A stretch of 64,000 nt of DNA from Streptomyces bambusae (GCF_019400985.1 NZ_WTFF01000003.1:17149-81148), one strand, 5' to 3'; numbered from the stretch's first letter, positions 1 through 8,607 are shown. Notes: generated from the letters alone by a model not told the origin. Numbers and translations: made by a program.

Positions 1-1556
1 ATGCGGGCGGCCTGCTCCGCCGGGACGGAGGTGATCGTCTCCTGCCAGGCGGGTGTGCAGGGCTCGGTGGCGTCCTCGTAGGACGTGGGCCACCGGCCCG
101 GCAGCCCGGGGCGCTGCACACCGTACTGCGCCAGCATCAGGTCGAAGACGGTGGTGACCAGCCGTCCGCCGATCCGGCGCACCGGCACTCCGCGGACCAG
201 GACCGAGCCGCCTTCGGTGGCACCCTCGTCGAAGCGGGGCAGCGCGACCTCGGCCGTCTTCCCGGCCGGCTCCAGCAGGCTCAGTTCGGGCACGACGTCG
301 CCGAGGTCCAGGTTCCAGTTGCCCTTCTCCTGCGCCCAGCGGAAGCCGAGGGAGCCGTTCGGCACGACCGGTTCGCCGGTGGCCGAGTCGACGACGACGG
401 TCTTGGACTCGGCGTGCTCCCCGTCCTGGCCCAGGTCGGCCGCCGTGAGGAACCCGTCCGGGACCAGACCGCGCTCGTGCTCGCGCAGGGTGATCAGGAA
501 GGGGGCGTCGGTGAACTTGCGCAGGTAGTCCTGGAAGTAGGGCACCTCGCGGTCGACGAGGAACTCGCGCAGGATCACATGGCCCATCGCCATCGCCAGC
601 GCCCCGTCCGTGCCCGGGTGCGGGGAGAGCCACTCGTCGGCGTGCTTGACGTTGTCCGCGTAGTCGGGACTGACCGCGACGATCTTGGTGCCGTTGTAGC
701 GGGTCTCGGTGAGGAAGTGCGCGTCCGGGGTGCGGGTCACGGGGATGTTCGAGCCCCACATGATCAGGTAGCCCGCGTTCCACCAATCCGCGGCCTCCGG
801 CACGTCGGTCTGGTCACCGAAGACCTGCGGCGAGGCGACCGGCAGGTCCGCGTACCAGTCGTAGAACGACAGCAGCGTGCCGCCGATCATCGAGTGGTAC
901 CGGGCGCCGGCGGCGAACGACGCCATCGACATCGCCGGGATCGGGGAGAAGCCGGCGACGCGGTCGGGGCCGTACGTCTTGACGGTGTGCACCTGGGCGG
1001 CGGCAATCAGCTCGCTGACCTCGTCCCAGTCGGCGCGCACCAGCCCGCCCTTGCCCCGGGCCCGCTTGTACGCGCGGGCCTTCGCCGGGTCGGAGGTGAT
1101 CTCCGCCCAGGCCGCCACCGGGTCGCCGAGCCGCTTGCGGGCCTCACGCCACATCTTCAGCAGAACCCCGCGCACGTACGGGTAGCGGACCCGGCTGGGC
1201 GAGTACGTGTACCAGGAGAACGAGGCACCGCGGGGGCAGCCGCGCGGCTCGTACTCGGGGCAGTCCGCGCCGATCGACGGGTAGTCGGTGGCCTGGTGCT
1301 CCCAGGTGATGATGCCGTCCTTGACGTACACCATCCACGAGCAGGAACCGGTGCAGTTCACCCCGTGCGTGGACCGCACCACCTTGTCGTGCGCCCACCG
1401 GTCCCGGTAGAAGCCCTCCCACCGGGGATCACCCGTGCCGAACACCGCGCGTCCGTCGGCCGACACCTCGCTGCGCGTGAGCAGCCGGCGGGCCGCCAGC
1501 GGCCAGCCCTCACCGGCGTGCGGCTCCCGTCGCCGTGCGCTCTGAACGTTCTCCAT
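1..1556 (-). CDS. narG: Respiratory nitrate reductase alpha subunit, partial (N-terminal 518 residues)
   Basis: Catalytic molybdenum subunit that reduces nitrate to nitrite with quinol electrons. The translation matches the NarG family closely: HGVNCTGSC at residues 64-72 gives the His and Cys ligands of the FS0 [4Fe-4S] cluster, followed by GCPRGAS, and SFYDWYADLP carries the Asp that ligates Mo in NarG. Other family stretches such as GPDRVAGFSPIPAMSM and RTPDAHF are also present. The start is ATG at 1556; the gene runs off the left edge, so narHJI would lie outside. It diverges from the hemerythrin gene, and two DosR-like palindromes sit 37-106 bp upstream, which fits induction under low oxygen. 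No frameshift is visible. Family assignment is very secure; physiological role is inferred. Confidence 0.97.
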   Translation of the reverse strand, partial: MENVQSARRREPHAGEGWPLAARRLLTRSEVSADGRAVFGTGDPRWEGFYRDRWAHDKVVRSTHGVNCTGSCSWMVYVKDGIITWEHQATDYPSIGADCPEYEPRGCPRGASFSWYTYSPSRVRYPYVRGVLLKMWREARKRLGDPVAAWAEITSDPAKARAYKRARGKGGLVRADWDEVSELIAAAQVHTVKTYGPDRVAGFSPIPAMSMASFAAGARYHSMIGGTLLSFYDWYADLPVASPQVFGDQTDVPEAADWWNAGYLIMWGSNIPVTRTPDAHFLTETRYNGTKIVAVSPDYADNVKHADEWLSPHPGTDGALAMAMGHVILREFLVDREVPYFQDYLRKFTDAPFLITLREHERGLVPDGFLTAADLGQDGEHAESKTVVVDSATGEPVVPNGSLGFRWAQEKGNWNLDLGDVVPELSLLEPAGKTAEVALPRFDEGATEGGSVLVRGVPVRRIGGRLVTTVFDLMLAQYGVQRPGLPGRWPTSYEDATEPCTPAWQETITSVPAEQAAR

Positions 1557-1592
1557 GGCCGAAACGCTATGGGGGGTGAACCTGGAGCACCC

Positions 1593-1607
1593 GGGGCCTG
1601 CGGTCCC
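1593..1607. promoter_or_regulatory. DosR/DevR-like palindrome 1 upstream of narG
   Basis: GGGGCCTGCGGTCCC is an imperfect palindrome of the form GGGNCC-N3-GGTCCC, 37 bp upstream of the narG start. It resembles boxes bound by DosR/DevR-type hypoxia regulators. Binding is inferred only. Confidence 0.5.
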
Positions 1608-1647
1608 TGCGGGAGGACCTTCAGACCCTGTCCGGCCGGTCACGGCA

Positions 1648-1662
1648 GGGACCATCGGTCCC
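1648..1662. promoter_or_regulatory. DosR/DevR-like palindrome 2 upstream of narG
   Basis: GGGACCATCGGTCCC is a perfect inverted repeat (GGGACC-ATC-GGTCCC), centred 55 bp from the first box. It is the best copy of a motif that recurs across the first 18 kb of the window. It could serve narG on the minus strand or the hemerythrin gene on the plus strand. Confidence 0.55.
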
Positions 1663-1748
1663 GGGGACGGGACCCGGTCGGCCGGGGGGCCGGGCGCGGC
1701 CGGCGTTGCAGGCTGAGCGCTCGGACCGCCCTACCCACGCACCGGTCG

Positions 1749-1923
1749 AGGGCCTGTCGTCAAATTCCCGTCTGCCCCGCGACGCCTGGCACGCACTCTC
1801 GCCGCACCGGGCGAAACCCCAAGTACGTCCAGTACGAGGGCTTCCGCCCGGCACGCCGAGAGCACGCACCAGACGCCGCGGGGCCGCCCTTCGGGCGACG
1901 ACGGGAATTTGACGACAGGCCCT
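1749..1923. repeat. Long hairpin element, copy 1 (MITE- or ncRNA-like)
   Basis: A 175-bp palindromic element with a perfect 24-bp terminal inverted repeat (1749-1772 and 1900-1923; ends AGGGCCTGTCGTCAAATTCC). The inner arms pair almost throughout, and the tip is a small hairpin GTAC-GTCCA-GTAC at 1823-1835. Where the arms differ, the left arm has A or C opposite a right arm expecting G or T, so nearly all differences become G-U pairs in a minus-strand transcript. It lies between narG and the hemerythrin gene and encodes no protein. A second copy is at 38986-39154. Confidence 0.8.
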
Positions 1924-1953
1924 AGCCGACCGCGACCTCCTGGAGACCCCGCC

Positions 1954-2817
1954 ATGACCGTGCTCACCCTCGCCTCGCACCCCGAGGACGCCGCGGCCCT
2001 CGAAGAGGCCGAGGCACATCACGCCCGCCTGGCCGGGGAACTGGCCGGCCGGGTCAAGATGCTGTTCATCGCCGTGGACCGCGACCCGAGCGCCGCGGAG
2101 CGGATGCGCACCGGGCTCGTGGACTTCTGCGACCGCTCGCTGCTGCCGCACGCCGCGGCCGAGGAGGCCGCGATCTATCCCGCCGCCCACGGCATGCCCG
2201 AGGCCCGCCTGCTGATCGAGAGCCTCATCGGCGAACACCGGTGCCTCACCACGCTCGTCGACACCCTGCGCGCCGCACCCCGCCCGGCGGACGCGGCGGC
2301 GGAGGCCCGGGCCCTGCAGGTGCTCTTCGAAGACCACGTGGCCAAGGAGAACGGCCTCGTGCTGCCGCTGCTCGCCATGGCGCCCGAGGTCTCCCTGGCC
2401 GCGCTGCTGGCGGACACGCACCACCGGCTCGCGCACGGCACGGGCGGCGGGTGCGCTCACGGGGGCGCGCAGGAAGACCAGGACACCGAGGAAGACCAGG
2501 ACACCGAGGAAGGACAAGACATGCGCGAAGGACAGATCGAGGAGACGGGTGGCTGCGGCGGAATCTGCGGTTGCGGTGGCGAGGAGGAGACGGCCGAGCC
2601 CGAACTGGACGTGAGGGAGGTTCCGCACGCCCTGCGCCACGCCACGGTCTTCGGCGCCCTGGACGCCGTGCCGGCGGGGACGGCGATGGTGCTGGTCGCC
2701 CCGCACGATCCGCTGCCGCTGCTCGCGCAGATCGAACAGCGCACCCCGGGAGCCTTCGCCGTGGAGTACCTGGAACGCGGCCCCGACAGCTGGCGACTGC
2801 GGCTCAGCCACCGCTGA
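1954..2817 (+). CDS. Hemerythrin (HHE) domain protein with C-terminal DUF2249 domain
   Basis: A 287-residue cytoplasmic protein. Residues 1 to about 155 form a His/Glu-rich four-helix HHE domain (EAEAHHARL, LLPHAAAEEAAIYP, GEHRCL, FEDHVAKENGLVLP, DTHHRL), the fold that holds a diiron site for O2 or NO. A low-complexity acidic linker (EDQDTEEDQDTEE) and a Cys-rich stretch GGCGGICGCGG follow, then a DUF2249 domain. ATG 1954 was chosen over a longer frame because TGGAG lies 8 nt upstream and the longer frame runs back into the hairpin element. Next to nitrate and nitrite reductase genes, a role in NO or oxygen sensing, or in iron-centre repair as in YtfE-type proteins, is plausible but inferred. 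Confidence 0.88.
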   Translation: MTVLTLASHPEDAAALEEAEAHHARLAGELAGRVKMLFIAVDRDPSAAERMRTGLVDFCDRSLLPHAAAEEAAIYPAAHGMPEARLLIESLIGEHRCLTTLVDTLRAAPRPADAAAEARALQVLFEDHVAKENGLVLPLLAMAPEVSLAALLADTHHRLAHGTGGGCAHGGAQEDQDTEEDQDTEEGQDMREGQIEETGGCGGICGCGGEEETAEPELDVREVPHALRHATVFGALDAVPAGTAMVLVAPHDPLPLLAQIEQRTPGAFAVEYLERGPDSWRLRLSHR

Positions 2818-2878
2818 CCGCCGTACCCGAACACAACACGAGACCCGCACACACACGAGGAAAGAAGGAAGACACGTC

Positions 2879-3394
2879 ATGGACGGATCACACCGCGGCG
2901 GGCACCGCCGGGCCGGCGCGCTGCTCGGGACGGTCGGTGCGGCCCTCGCGGTCGCCGGACCGGTCATGCTGCTCCGCGCCCGCAGCGGCAGGAAGGAGAT
3001 CCGCACCGAACTGGCCGCCCAGAAGATCACCTTCCCCGATCACGGCCTGCCCGCCGACCTCGCCCCCTACGCCGGCCGGCGCGTGGAGACCGGCCCCGAG
3101 GCGCACGCCTACGCCGAGTTCATCAACGGCAATGTCGCCCTTGCCACCGGCGGCCGCACCTACGCCGAGATCACCGCCGAGCTGCACGCCACCGGCGGCG
3201 ACGACGAGAAGCTCGCCAAGCTGCGCCAGACCGCGTTCATGGGCCAGTCCCTGCGCGCCTCACTGATGTCCGCCTACCAGGCATGGCACCTCACGACGCT
3301 GGTCGCCGGCCTGGGCGCGGCACTGACCGGTCTGGGTGTCGCCCTGGTGGCCACTGCGGACGCCCTGGCCCCGCGCTCCCCGGACCGCCCCTGA
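2879..3394 (+). CDS. Membrane protein of unknown function (171 aa)
   Basis: Starts at ATG 2879 behind a strong GAGGAAAGAAGGA ribosome site, 61 bp after the hemerythrin gene, so the two probably share a transcript. One membrane span lies near residues 12-33 (ALLGTVGAALAVAGPVMLL) and another near 139-162 (TTLVAGLGAALTGLGVALVA), flanking a roughly 100-residue loop without cysteines or obvious metal ligands. I do not recognise the family. Position suggests a minor component of the nitrate/nitrite respiratory island. Confidence 0.75.
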   Translation: MDGSHRGGHRRAGALLGTVGAALAVAGPVMLLRARSGRKEIRTELAAQKITFPDHGLPADLAPYAGRRVETGPEAHAYAEFINGNVALATGGRTYAEITAELHATGGDDEKLAKLRQTAFMGQSLRASLMSAYQAWHLTTLVAGLGAALTGLGVALVATADALAPRSPDRP

Positions 3395-3695
3395 ACACGA
3401 GCCCGGCCGGCCCTGTCGCACCCGCCGCGACGAGGGACCTTCGGCCCTGGTGAAGAAGACCATCGGCCGCCGCGCCGGCCACCACCACCGGTGGAGGCTG
3501 ACGGCGACCGATCCGGAGGTATTCCGTGCCCGACCACCTCGACCACCTTGACCACCCGCAAGGCCGATCACACCGCTGTCGTCCGCGGTGGGTGCCGCGC
3601 ACGTTCCGGCCCGGTCACCGTCCGGCCGCCCGCCACGTCTGCCCTGACTCCAGGGCGGCCGGACGCAGCACCGGGGCGCCGGGCAGGGACGTACG
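3395..3695. promoter_or_regulatory. Intergenic control region with DosR-like box
   Basis: No ORF with convincing codon bias is present in these 301 bp. At 3434-3448 lies GGGACCTTCGGCCCT, a near-palindrome of the same class as the boxes upstream of narG, about 250 bp before the radical SAM start. Possible promoter for the radical SAM-nirK-CopD run of genes. Confidence 0.4.
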
Positions 3696-4958
3696 ATGAC
3701 CACCGCCGCACACGCCATCCGACGCCAGCGGCACGACGCCGGGGAACGGCCCTTCATCGTCATCTGGGAGTCCACCCGGGCCTGCCCGCTGGCCTGCCTG
3801 CACTGCCGCGCCGAGGCCGTGCCCGACCGCGACCCGCGTGAGCTGGACACCGCCGCCGCCAAGGACCTGCTGCACCAGGTGGCCGCCTTCGGGCAGCCCG
3901 CCCCGCTGTTCGTGATCACCGGCGGTGACCCGTTCCAGCGCCCCGACCTGACCGAACTCGTCGCCCACGGCCGGGAGGCGGGGGTCCGGATCGCGGTGTC
4001 CCCGTCCGGTACCCCGACGCTCACCGCAGAGCGGCTGCGGGAGCTGCACGCGGCGGGCGCGGTCGGACTCTCGCTGAGCCTGGACGGCTCCACCGCCGAG
4101 ATCCACGACACCTTCCGCGGTGTGCCGGGGGTGTTCCGCTGGACCCTGGACGCCTGGGACACCGCCCGCGCCCTCGGCATGAAGGTGCAGATCAACACCA
4201 CGGTCGCCCCGCACAACCTGCACGACCTCCCGGACATCGTCCGCCTGGTCGCCGAGCACGGGGCGATGCTGTGGAGCGCCTTCTTCCTGGTGCCCACCGG
4301 CCGCGGCCGAAGCCTGGGCGCGCTGACCGCCGGCGAGGTGGAGGACGTACTCAACTTCGTCCACGACGTGGGCCTGACCGTGCCCGCCAAGACCACCGAG
4401 GCCCACCACTTCCGCCGCGTCGCCCTGCAGCGCCAGATCCTCGCCGCCGCCGGCGACGACCACGTGGCGGTGCTCGGACTCGGCCGGCTGTACCGGGAAC
4501 TGCGCGAGCGGGCCGCCGAGCTGGGCCTGGACGCCGGAGCGCGCCGGGTGCGGCGCCCGCCCCTGGACGTCAACGCCGGCCGCGGCTTCGTCTTCGTCTC
4601 GCACACCGGCTCCGTGCACCCGAGCGGCTTCCTCCCCCTGGGCGCCGGGAACGTGCGCCGGACACCGCTGACGCAGATCTACCGCTCCTCGGAGCTGTTC
4701 ACCGGCCTGCGGGACCCCGACCGGCTGGGCGGCCGGTGCGGTGCCTGCGAGTTCCGCCGGGTCTGCGGCGGCTCGCGGTCCCGCGCGTACGGCGTCACCG
4801 GCGACCCGTACGCCGAGGAGCCGTGGTGCGGCTACCGCCCCGGCTCCTTCCCCCGCCGGCGGGAACTGGCCGCGCTGCTGGGCGCCGGTACCGACTCCGT
4901 GGAACCGGGCGCGCTGCCGGGCGCCGGTACCGCCGCCGAGCCGTCCGCCCGTCCCTGA
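3696..4958 (+). CDS. Radical SAM/SPASM domain protein (TIGR04053-like)
   Basis: A 420-residue radical SAM enzyme. CPLACLHC at residues 30-37 is the CX3CX2C ligand set for the SAM-binding [4Fe-4S] cluster, TGGDPF is the glycine-rich SAM contact, and a SPASM-type cysteine block (GRCGACEFRRVCGGSRSRAYG, then PWCGY) near residues 345-385 would hold auxiliary clusters. It most resembles the TIGR04053 group, related to the NirJ/AhbD-type heme-modifying and peptide-modifying enzymes; that placement is from memory. The C-terminus has a short duplicated segment (LLGAGT...LPGAGT). It ends 31 bp before nirK, so co-transcription is likely; a maturation role for an anaerobic redox protein or cofactor is inference. 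Confidence 0.85.
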   Translation: MTTAAHAIRRQRHDAGERPFIVIWESTRACPLACLHCRAEAVPDRDPRELDTAAAKDLLHQVAAFGQPAPLFVITGGDPFQRPDLTELVAHGREAGVRIAVSPSGTPTLTAERLRELHAAGAVGLSLSLDGSTAEIHDTFRGVPGVFRWTLDAWDTARALGMKVQINTTVAPHNLHDLPDIVRLVAEHGAMLWSAFFLVPTGRGRSLGALTAGEVEDVLNFVHDVGLTVPAKTTEAHHFRRVALQRQILAAAGDDHVAVLGLGRLYRELRERAAELGLDAGARRVRRPPLDVNAGRGFVFVSHTGSVHPSGFLPLGAGNVRRTPLTQIYRSSELFTGLRDPDRLGGRCGACEFRRVCGGSRSRAYGVTGDPYAEEPWCGYRPGSFPRRRELAALLGAGTDSVEPGALPGAGTAAEPSARP

Positions 4959-4989
4959 CCGACCGCCGCCGCGGGCGGCAAGGAGCACC

Positions 4990-7692
4990 ATGTACCGCAA
5001 GAACGATGCCCCGGCCGTCGGCGGCGGTGGCACCCGGCCGGGCAGGTTCAAGGCGTCCGGCCTGCGCAGCCGACACCTGGCCACCCACATCCTGGTCGCG
5101 GCCTGGGCACTGCTCGCGCTGCTGGCGGCCGGCGCCCAGGAGACGCCGGTGGCCCGCTGGCTGGCCATCCACCTCTTCCTGCTGGGCGCCGCCACGACCG
5201 CCATCGTGGTGTGGAGCGAGCACTTCGCCGTCGCCGTGCTCCACGCCCCGCTGCCCGACCGGCGCTGGAGCAACGCCCGGCTGGCCGGCGTCAACGCCGC
5301 AGTCGTGGGCGTTCTCACCGGCGTGTGGGCCGACCTGCCCGTGCTGACCGGCGTCGGCTGCGCGCTGCTGATCACCGCGATCGGCGCACACCTGGTGGTC
5401 ATGGTCCGGATGGGCCGGGGAGCGCTGGGCGGACGGCTCGCCCCCATCGCCGACTACTACCGGGTCGCAGCGGCGGCCCTGGTCACCGGCGCCGTACTGG
5501 GCTGGCTGCTGGCCACCGGCAAGGCCGGGCCCGGGCACTACACCGGCCTGAAGCTGGCCCATCTGCACGTCACCCTCCTCGGCTGGATCGGACTGCCCGT
5601 GCTGGGCACGCTGTTCATGCTCTGGCCCACCGTGCTGGGCGTACGCATGGCCGAGCGCACCACCCGGCTGGCGCGGCGGGTGCTGGTGCTGACCGGCGGC
5701 GGCCTGCTGACCGCCGTCGCCGGACTGTCGGCCGGATGGCGCCCCGCCGCCGTAGCCGGTGTCGCCGGCTGCGCGGCGGGTGTCGCCGTCGCGGTGCACC
5801 TGCTCGCCCGGACGGCGCGCCGACGGCCCGCGGTCCCGGCCGCCGCCGCGTGGATGCTGGCCGCCGCCGTGGGATGGCTGGTCGTCGGCGTGGTCGTGGA
5901 CCTGGTGCTGCTGGCGGCGCGGCCGCTCGCCGTGATCGCGGACGACATCGGCTCCCTGGTTCCGGTCCTGCTCGTCGGGCTCGTCGTGCAGGTCCTCATC
6001 GGGGCCCTCACCTACCTGCTGCCCATCGTGCTCTCCACCGGACCCCAGGAACGGGCCGCGCTGCGGGCGGTACTCGAACGGGGCTGGGCGGTGCGGCTCG
6101 TCGTACTCAACACCGGCGTGGCCCTGCTCGCGCTTCCGCTGCCCGCCCCTTCCGGGGCGGCGGGCACGCTGCTGGCCGGAGCGGGCGGGGCCGCGTTCCT
6201 CGCGCTGGTGGTGCGCGTGCTGGTCCGCAGCGGACGGGGTCTGCGCAAGGACGCGGAGCGGGCCGGCGATTCCGGTACGTCACGTCGCCCAGTCCTGTGG
6301 GGCACCGCCGCAGGCGCCGTGGTGACCGTGCTGGCCGTGCTCGTGGCGAACAGCGGCGGGGACACGAGCGCCGGGACGAGCGCCGCCGGCGCGGCGGGTG
6401 CGGGCGCCGGCACCACCCGCACGGTCGCCGTCACCCTGGCCGACATGCGCGTCCGCCCGGCCCGGATCGAGGTCGCCGCGGGCACCGTACTGCGGCTGAA
6501 GGTCACCAACACCGACGCCCAGCGCCACGACCTCAAGGTCGAGAACGGCCCCGCCACCCCGATGCTCGCCAAGGGCGACACCCGCGAACTCGACCTCGGA
6601 CCCGTCACCGGGAACCGCGAGGCATGGTGCACCCTGCCGGGCCACCGGGCCGCCGGAATGACCCTGGCCATCGTGGTGAACGGGGACAAGGCGACCGGCA
6701 GCAGCGGACAGGCGGGACACGCGGGACAGCCGGGACAGGGAGGACACGGGGGACACGGGGGACACGCATCGACCGCCGACGCGGACGCCGACGCCGGTGC
6801 CGCCGGTGCCGCCGCTCCGGACCTCTCCGCCGACTTCTCCCCGGGCTGGCAGGCACGCGACGCCCGCCTGGCCCCCGCACCCGGCGCCGGCGGGACGGTC
6901 CACAAGGCCGAACTGCACGCCGCACACACGACGGTGGAGGTGGCTCCGGGTGTGAAGCAGCAGATGTGGACCTTCGGCGGTACCGCGCCCGGCCCCACCC
7001 TGCACGGACAGGTCGGCGACGTCTTCGAGATCACCCTCGTCAACGACGACCAAGGCATGGGCCACGGCATCGACTTCCACGCCGGATCCCTCGCCCCCGA
7101 CGTGCCCATGCGCACGATCCAGCCCGGCGAGCGCCTCGTCTACCGCTTCCGCGCCGAGAAGGCCGGAGCCTGGCTCTACCACTGCAGCACCGCACCGATG
7201 CTCCAGCACATCGGCAACGGCATGTACGGCGCCGTCGTCATCGACCCGCCCGGCCTGGCGAAGGCCGACCACGAATACGTACTGGTGTCCTCCGCGCTCT
7301 ACCTCGGTACGCCGGGCAGCCCCGCCCAGGTGGCGAAGATGCGTCAGAACACCCCGGACGCCTGGGCGTTCAACGGCGTCGCGAACCAGTACTCCGCGCA
7401 GCCCCTGAAGGTGAAGGCCGGCGAGCGCGCCCGCTTCTGGGTGGTCGCGGCCGGTCCGAGCGACGGTATCGCCTTCCACGTCGTCGGGACGGTCTTCGAC
7501 ACCGTGTACAAGGAGGGTGCGTACGCGTTGAAGCCCGGCGACCCGGGCGGTGCACAGGTACTGGACCTGGCCACGGCGCAGGGCGGATTCGTCGAGACGA
7601 CGTTCCCCGAGGCCGGCCACTACGCTTTCGTCGACCACGACATGCGCCGCGCCGAGGCGGGGGCACACGGCATGGTGGAGGTGAGCAAGTAG
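4990..7692 (+). CDS. nirK: Membrane-anchored copper nitrite reductase with fused cupredoxin domain
   Basis: Reduces nitrite to nitric oxide. The 900-residue protein has three parts: a polytopic membrane region (about residues 25-425, with AHLHVTLLGWIGLPVLGTLF resembling NnrS/heme-copper type helices), a cupredoxin (about 473-563) with the type 1 copper set H...C-TLPGH-...M, and a two-cupredoxin NirK domain (about 620-900). In the last part HGIDFH (H692, D695, H697), HCSTAPMLQH (H731, C732, H743), a following Met and FHVVG supply the expected type 1 and type 2 copper ligands and the active-site Asp. A His/Gly linker GHGGHGGHGG precedes it. ATG 4990 with AGGAG upstream was preferred over a longer frame overlapping the radical SAM gene. 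Confidence 0.9.
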   Translation: MYRKNDAPAVGGGGTRPGRFKASGLRSRHLATHILVAAWALLALLAAGAQETPVARWLAIHLFLLGAATTAIVVWSEHFAVAVLHAPLPDRRWSNARLAGVNAAVVGVLTGVWADLPVLTGVGCALLITAIGAHLVVMVRMGRGALGGRLAPIADYYRVAAAALVTGAVLGWLLATGKAGPGHYTGLKLAHLHVTLLGWIGLPVLGTLFMLWPTVLGVRMAERTTRLARRVLVLTGGGLLTAVAGLSAGWRPAAVAGVAGCAAGVAVAVHLLARTARRRPAVPAAAAWMLAAAVGWLVVGVVVDLVLLAARPLAVIADDIGSLVPVLLVGLVVQVLIGALTYLLPIVLSTGPQERAALRAVLERGWAVRLVVLNTGVALLALPLPAPSGAAGTLLAGAGGAAFLALVVRVLVRSGRGLRKDAERAGDSGTSRRPVLWGTAAGAVVTVLAVLVANSGGDTSAGTSAAGAAGAGAGTTRTVAVTLADMRVRPARIEVAAGTVLRLKVTNTDAQRHDLKVENGPATPMLAKGDTRELDLGPVTGNREAWCTLPGHRAAGMTLAIVVNGDKATGSSGQAGHAGQPGQGGHGGHGGHASTADADADAGAAGAAAPDLSADFSPGWQARDARLAPAPGAGGTVHKAELHAAHTTVEVAPGVKQQMWTFGGTAPGPTLHGQVGDVFEITLVNDDQGMGHGIDFHAGSLAPDVPMRTIQPGERLVYRFRAEKAGAWLYHCSTAPMLQHIGNGMYGAVVIDPPGLAKADHEYVLVSSALYLGTPGSPAQVAKMRQNTPDAWAFNGVANQYSAQPLKVKAGERARFWVVAAGPSDGIAFHVVGTVFDTVYKEGAYALKPGDPGGAQVLDLATAQGGFVETTFPEAGHYAFVDHDMRRAEAGAHGMVEVSK

Positions 7693-8138
7693 TGGACACC
7701 GTCGGCTGGTGGTCCCTGGTGCGGTTCGCGCACGTGGCCGGCGCCGCCCTGTGGGTCGGCGGCCAACTGGCCCTCTCCCTGGTGATCCTGCCGCTGGCGC
7801 GCCATCTCCTGGCCCCGGAGGACAAGGACCGCTTCACCGCCGCGGCCGGCCGCCGGTTCGGACTGCTGACCGCAGCGGTGTTCCTGCCAGTGCAGCTGGC
7901 CACCGGCTGGGCCATGGCCGAGCACAGGGGAGTCACCTGGGCCTCCCTCGCCGAACCCGGCTACGGCCGCACGCTCGCGACCAAACTCGCCCTGTTCGTG
8001 CTGGTGATGCTCGCCGCGGCCGGACACGGCATCGCCCATGCCAAGGGCCGCACCGATCTGGCGCGGGCCTTGGCGGTCGTCTCCCTGGTCGGCTCCCTCG
8101 GCGTCGTCCTCCTCGCCACGGCCCTCCCCGCCACCTGA
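7692..8138 (+). CDS. CopD-like small membrane protein
   Basis: A 148-residue protein with four predicted membrane helices (WWSLVRFAHVAGAALWVGGQLAL, LTAAVFLPVQLATGWAMA, LATKLALFVLVMLAAAGHG, ALAVVSLVGSLGVVLLATALP). The GTG start at 7692 overlaps the nirK stop codon (TAGTG), so it is translationally coupled. FAHVAGAALWVGG resembles the CopD/DUF4149-type families with conserved His and Trp. Given the copper content of NirK, a role in copper supply or membrane electron transfer is plausible. It ends 55 bp before the convergent cupredoxin gene. Confidence 0.78.
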   Translation: MDTVGWWSLVRFAHVAGAALWVGGQLALSLVILPLARHLLAPEDKDRFTAAAGRRFGLLTAAVFLPVQLATGWAMAEHRGVTWASLAEPGYGRTLATKLALFVLVMLAAAGHGIAHAKGRTDLARALAVVSLVGSLGVVLLATALPAT

Positions 8139-8193
8139 GCGGCGTGCACGGCGAGGGGGCTTCGCGCGCGGGTGACGGGCCTTGACGGTGGTG

Positions 8194-8607
8194 TCAGGTC
8201 ACCGTGAGGGTGCCCTTCATGCTCGGGTGGATGGTGCACAGGTAGGCGTAGCTGCCGGGGGTGGACGGCGCGGTGAAGGTGCCCGTCGCACCGGCCGCGA
8301 TGGTGCCGGTGTCGAACGCCTTGTCGCCGGTGGCGGTCACGGTGTGCGGGGCCGAGTCCTGGTTGACGACGGTGACCTTCGCTCCCGGGCTCACCTTGAG
8401 ATCGGCCGGGCTGAAGGTGAAGTTGTCGATCACGATGCGTACTTCACCGGGTACGGCGCTGGACGCGGCGGGCACCGTAGCGGTGGCCGCGGGCGTTGTG
8501 CCGGAGGCGTTCGTGTCGCCGCCGTTCGAGCAGCCGGTCAGGGCGAGCAGGCAGCAGGCTGCGCCCACCAGGGCGGTCCGGGCCCGCCGCGAAGATGTGA
8601 GTGACAT
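8194..8607 (-). CDS. Cupredoxin (plastocyanin/amicyanin-like) lipoprotein
   Basis: Small blue-copper electron carrier predicted to be anchored outside the membrane. The 137-residue precursor has a lipobox LALTGC near residues 20-25, a Ser/Thr/Ala linker, then a cupredoxin fold. Copper ligands are visible as APHTVT (His), YLCTIHPSMKG (Cys, His, Met). It is convergent with the NirK-CopD genes and could donate electrons to NirK or to the multicopper oxidase; that partnership is inferred. No close DosR-like box precedes it. Confidence 0.88.
   Translation of the reverse strand: MSLTSSRRARTALVGAACCLLALTGCSNGGDTNASGTTPAATATVPAASSAVPGEVRIVIDNFTFSPADLKVSPGAKVTVVNQDSAPHTVTATGDKAFDTGTIAAGATGTFTAPSTPGSYAYLCTIHPSMKGTLTVT

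Noticed and set aside
414..1925. Long plus-strand frame opposite narG (503 codons)
   Set aside because: Antisense shadow of a very clear NarG reading frame; its protein is Arg/Gly/His-rich with no family features.
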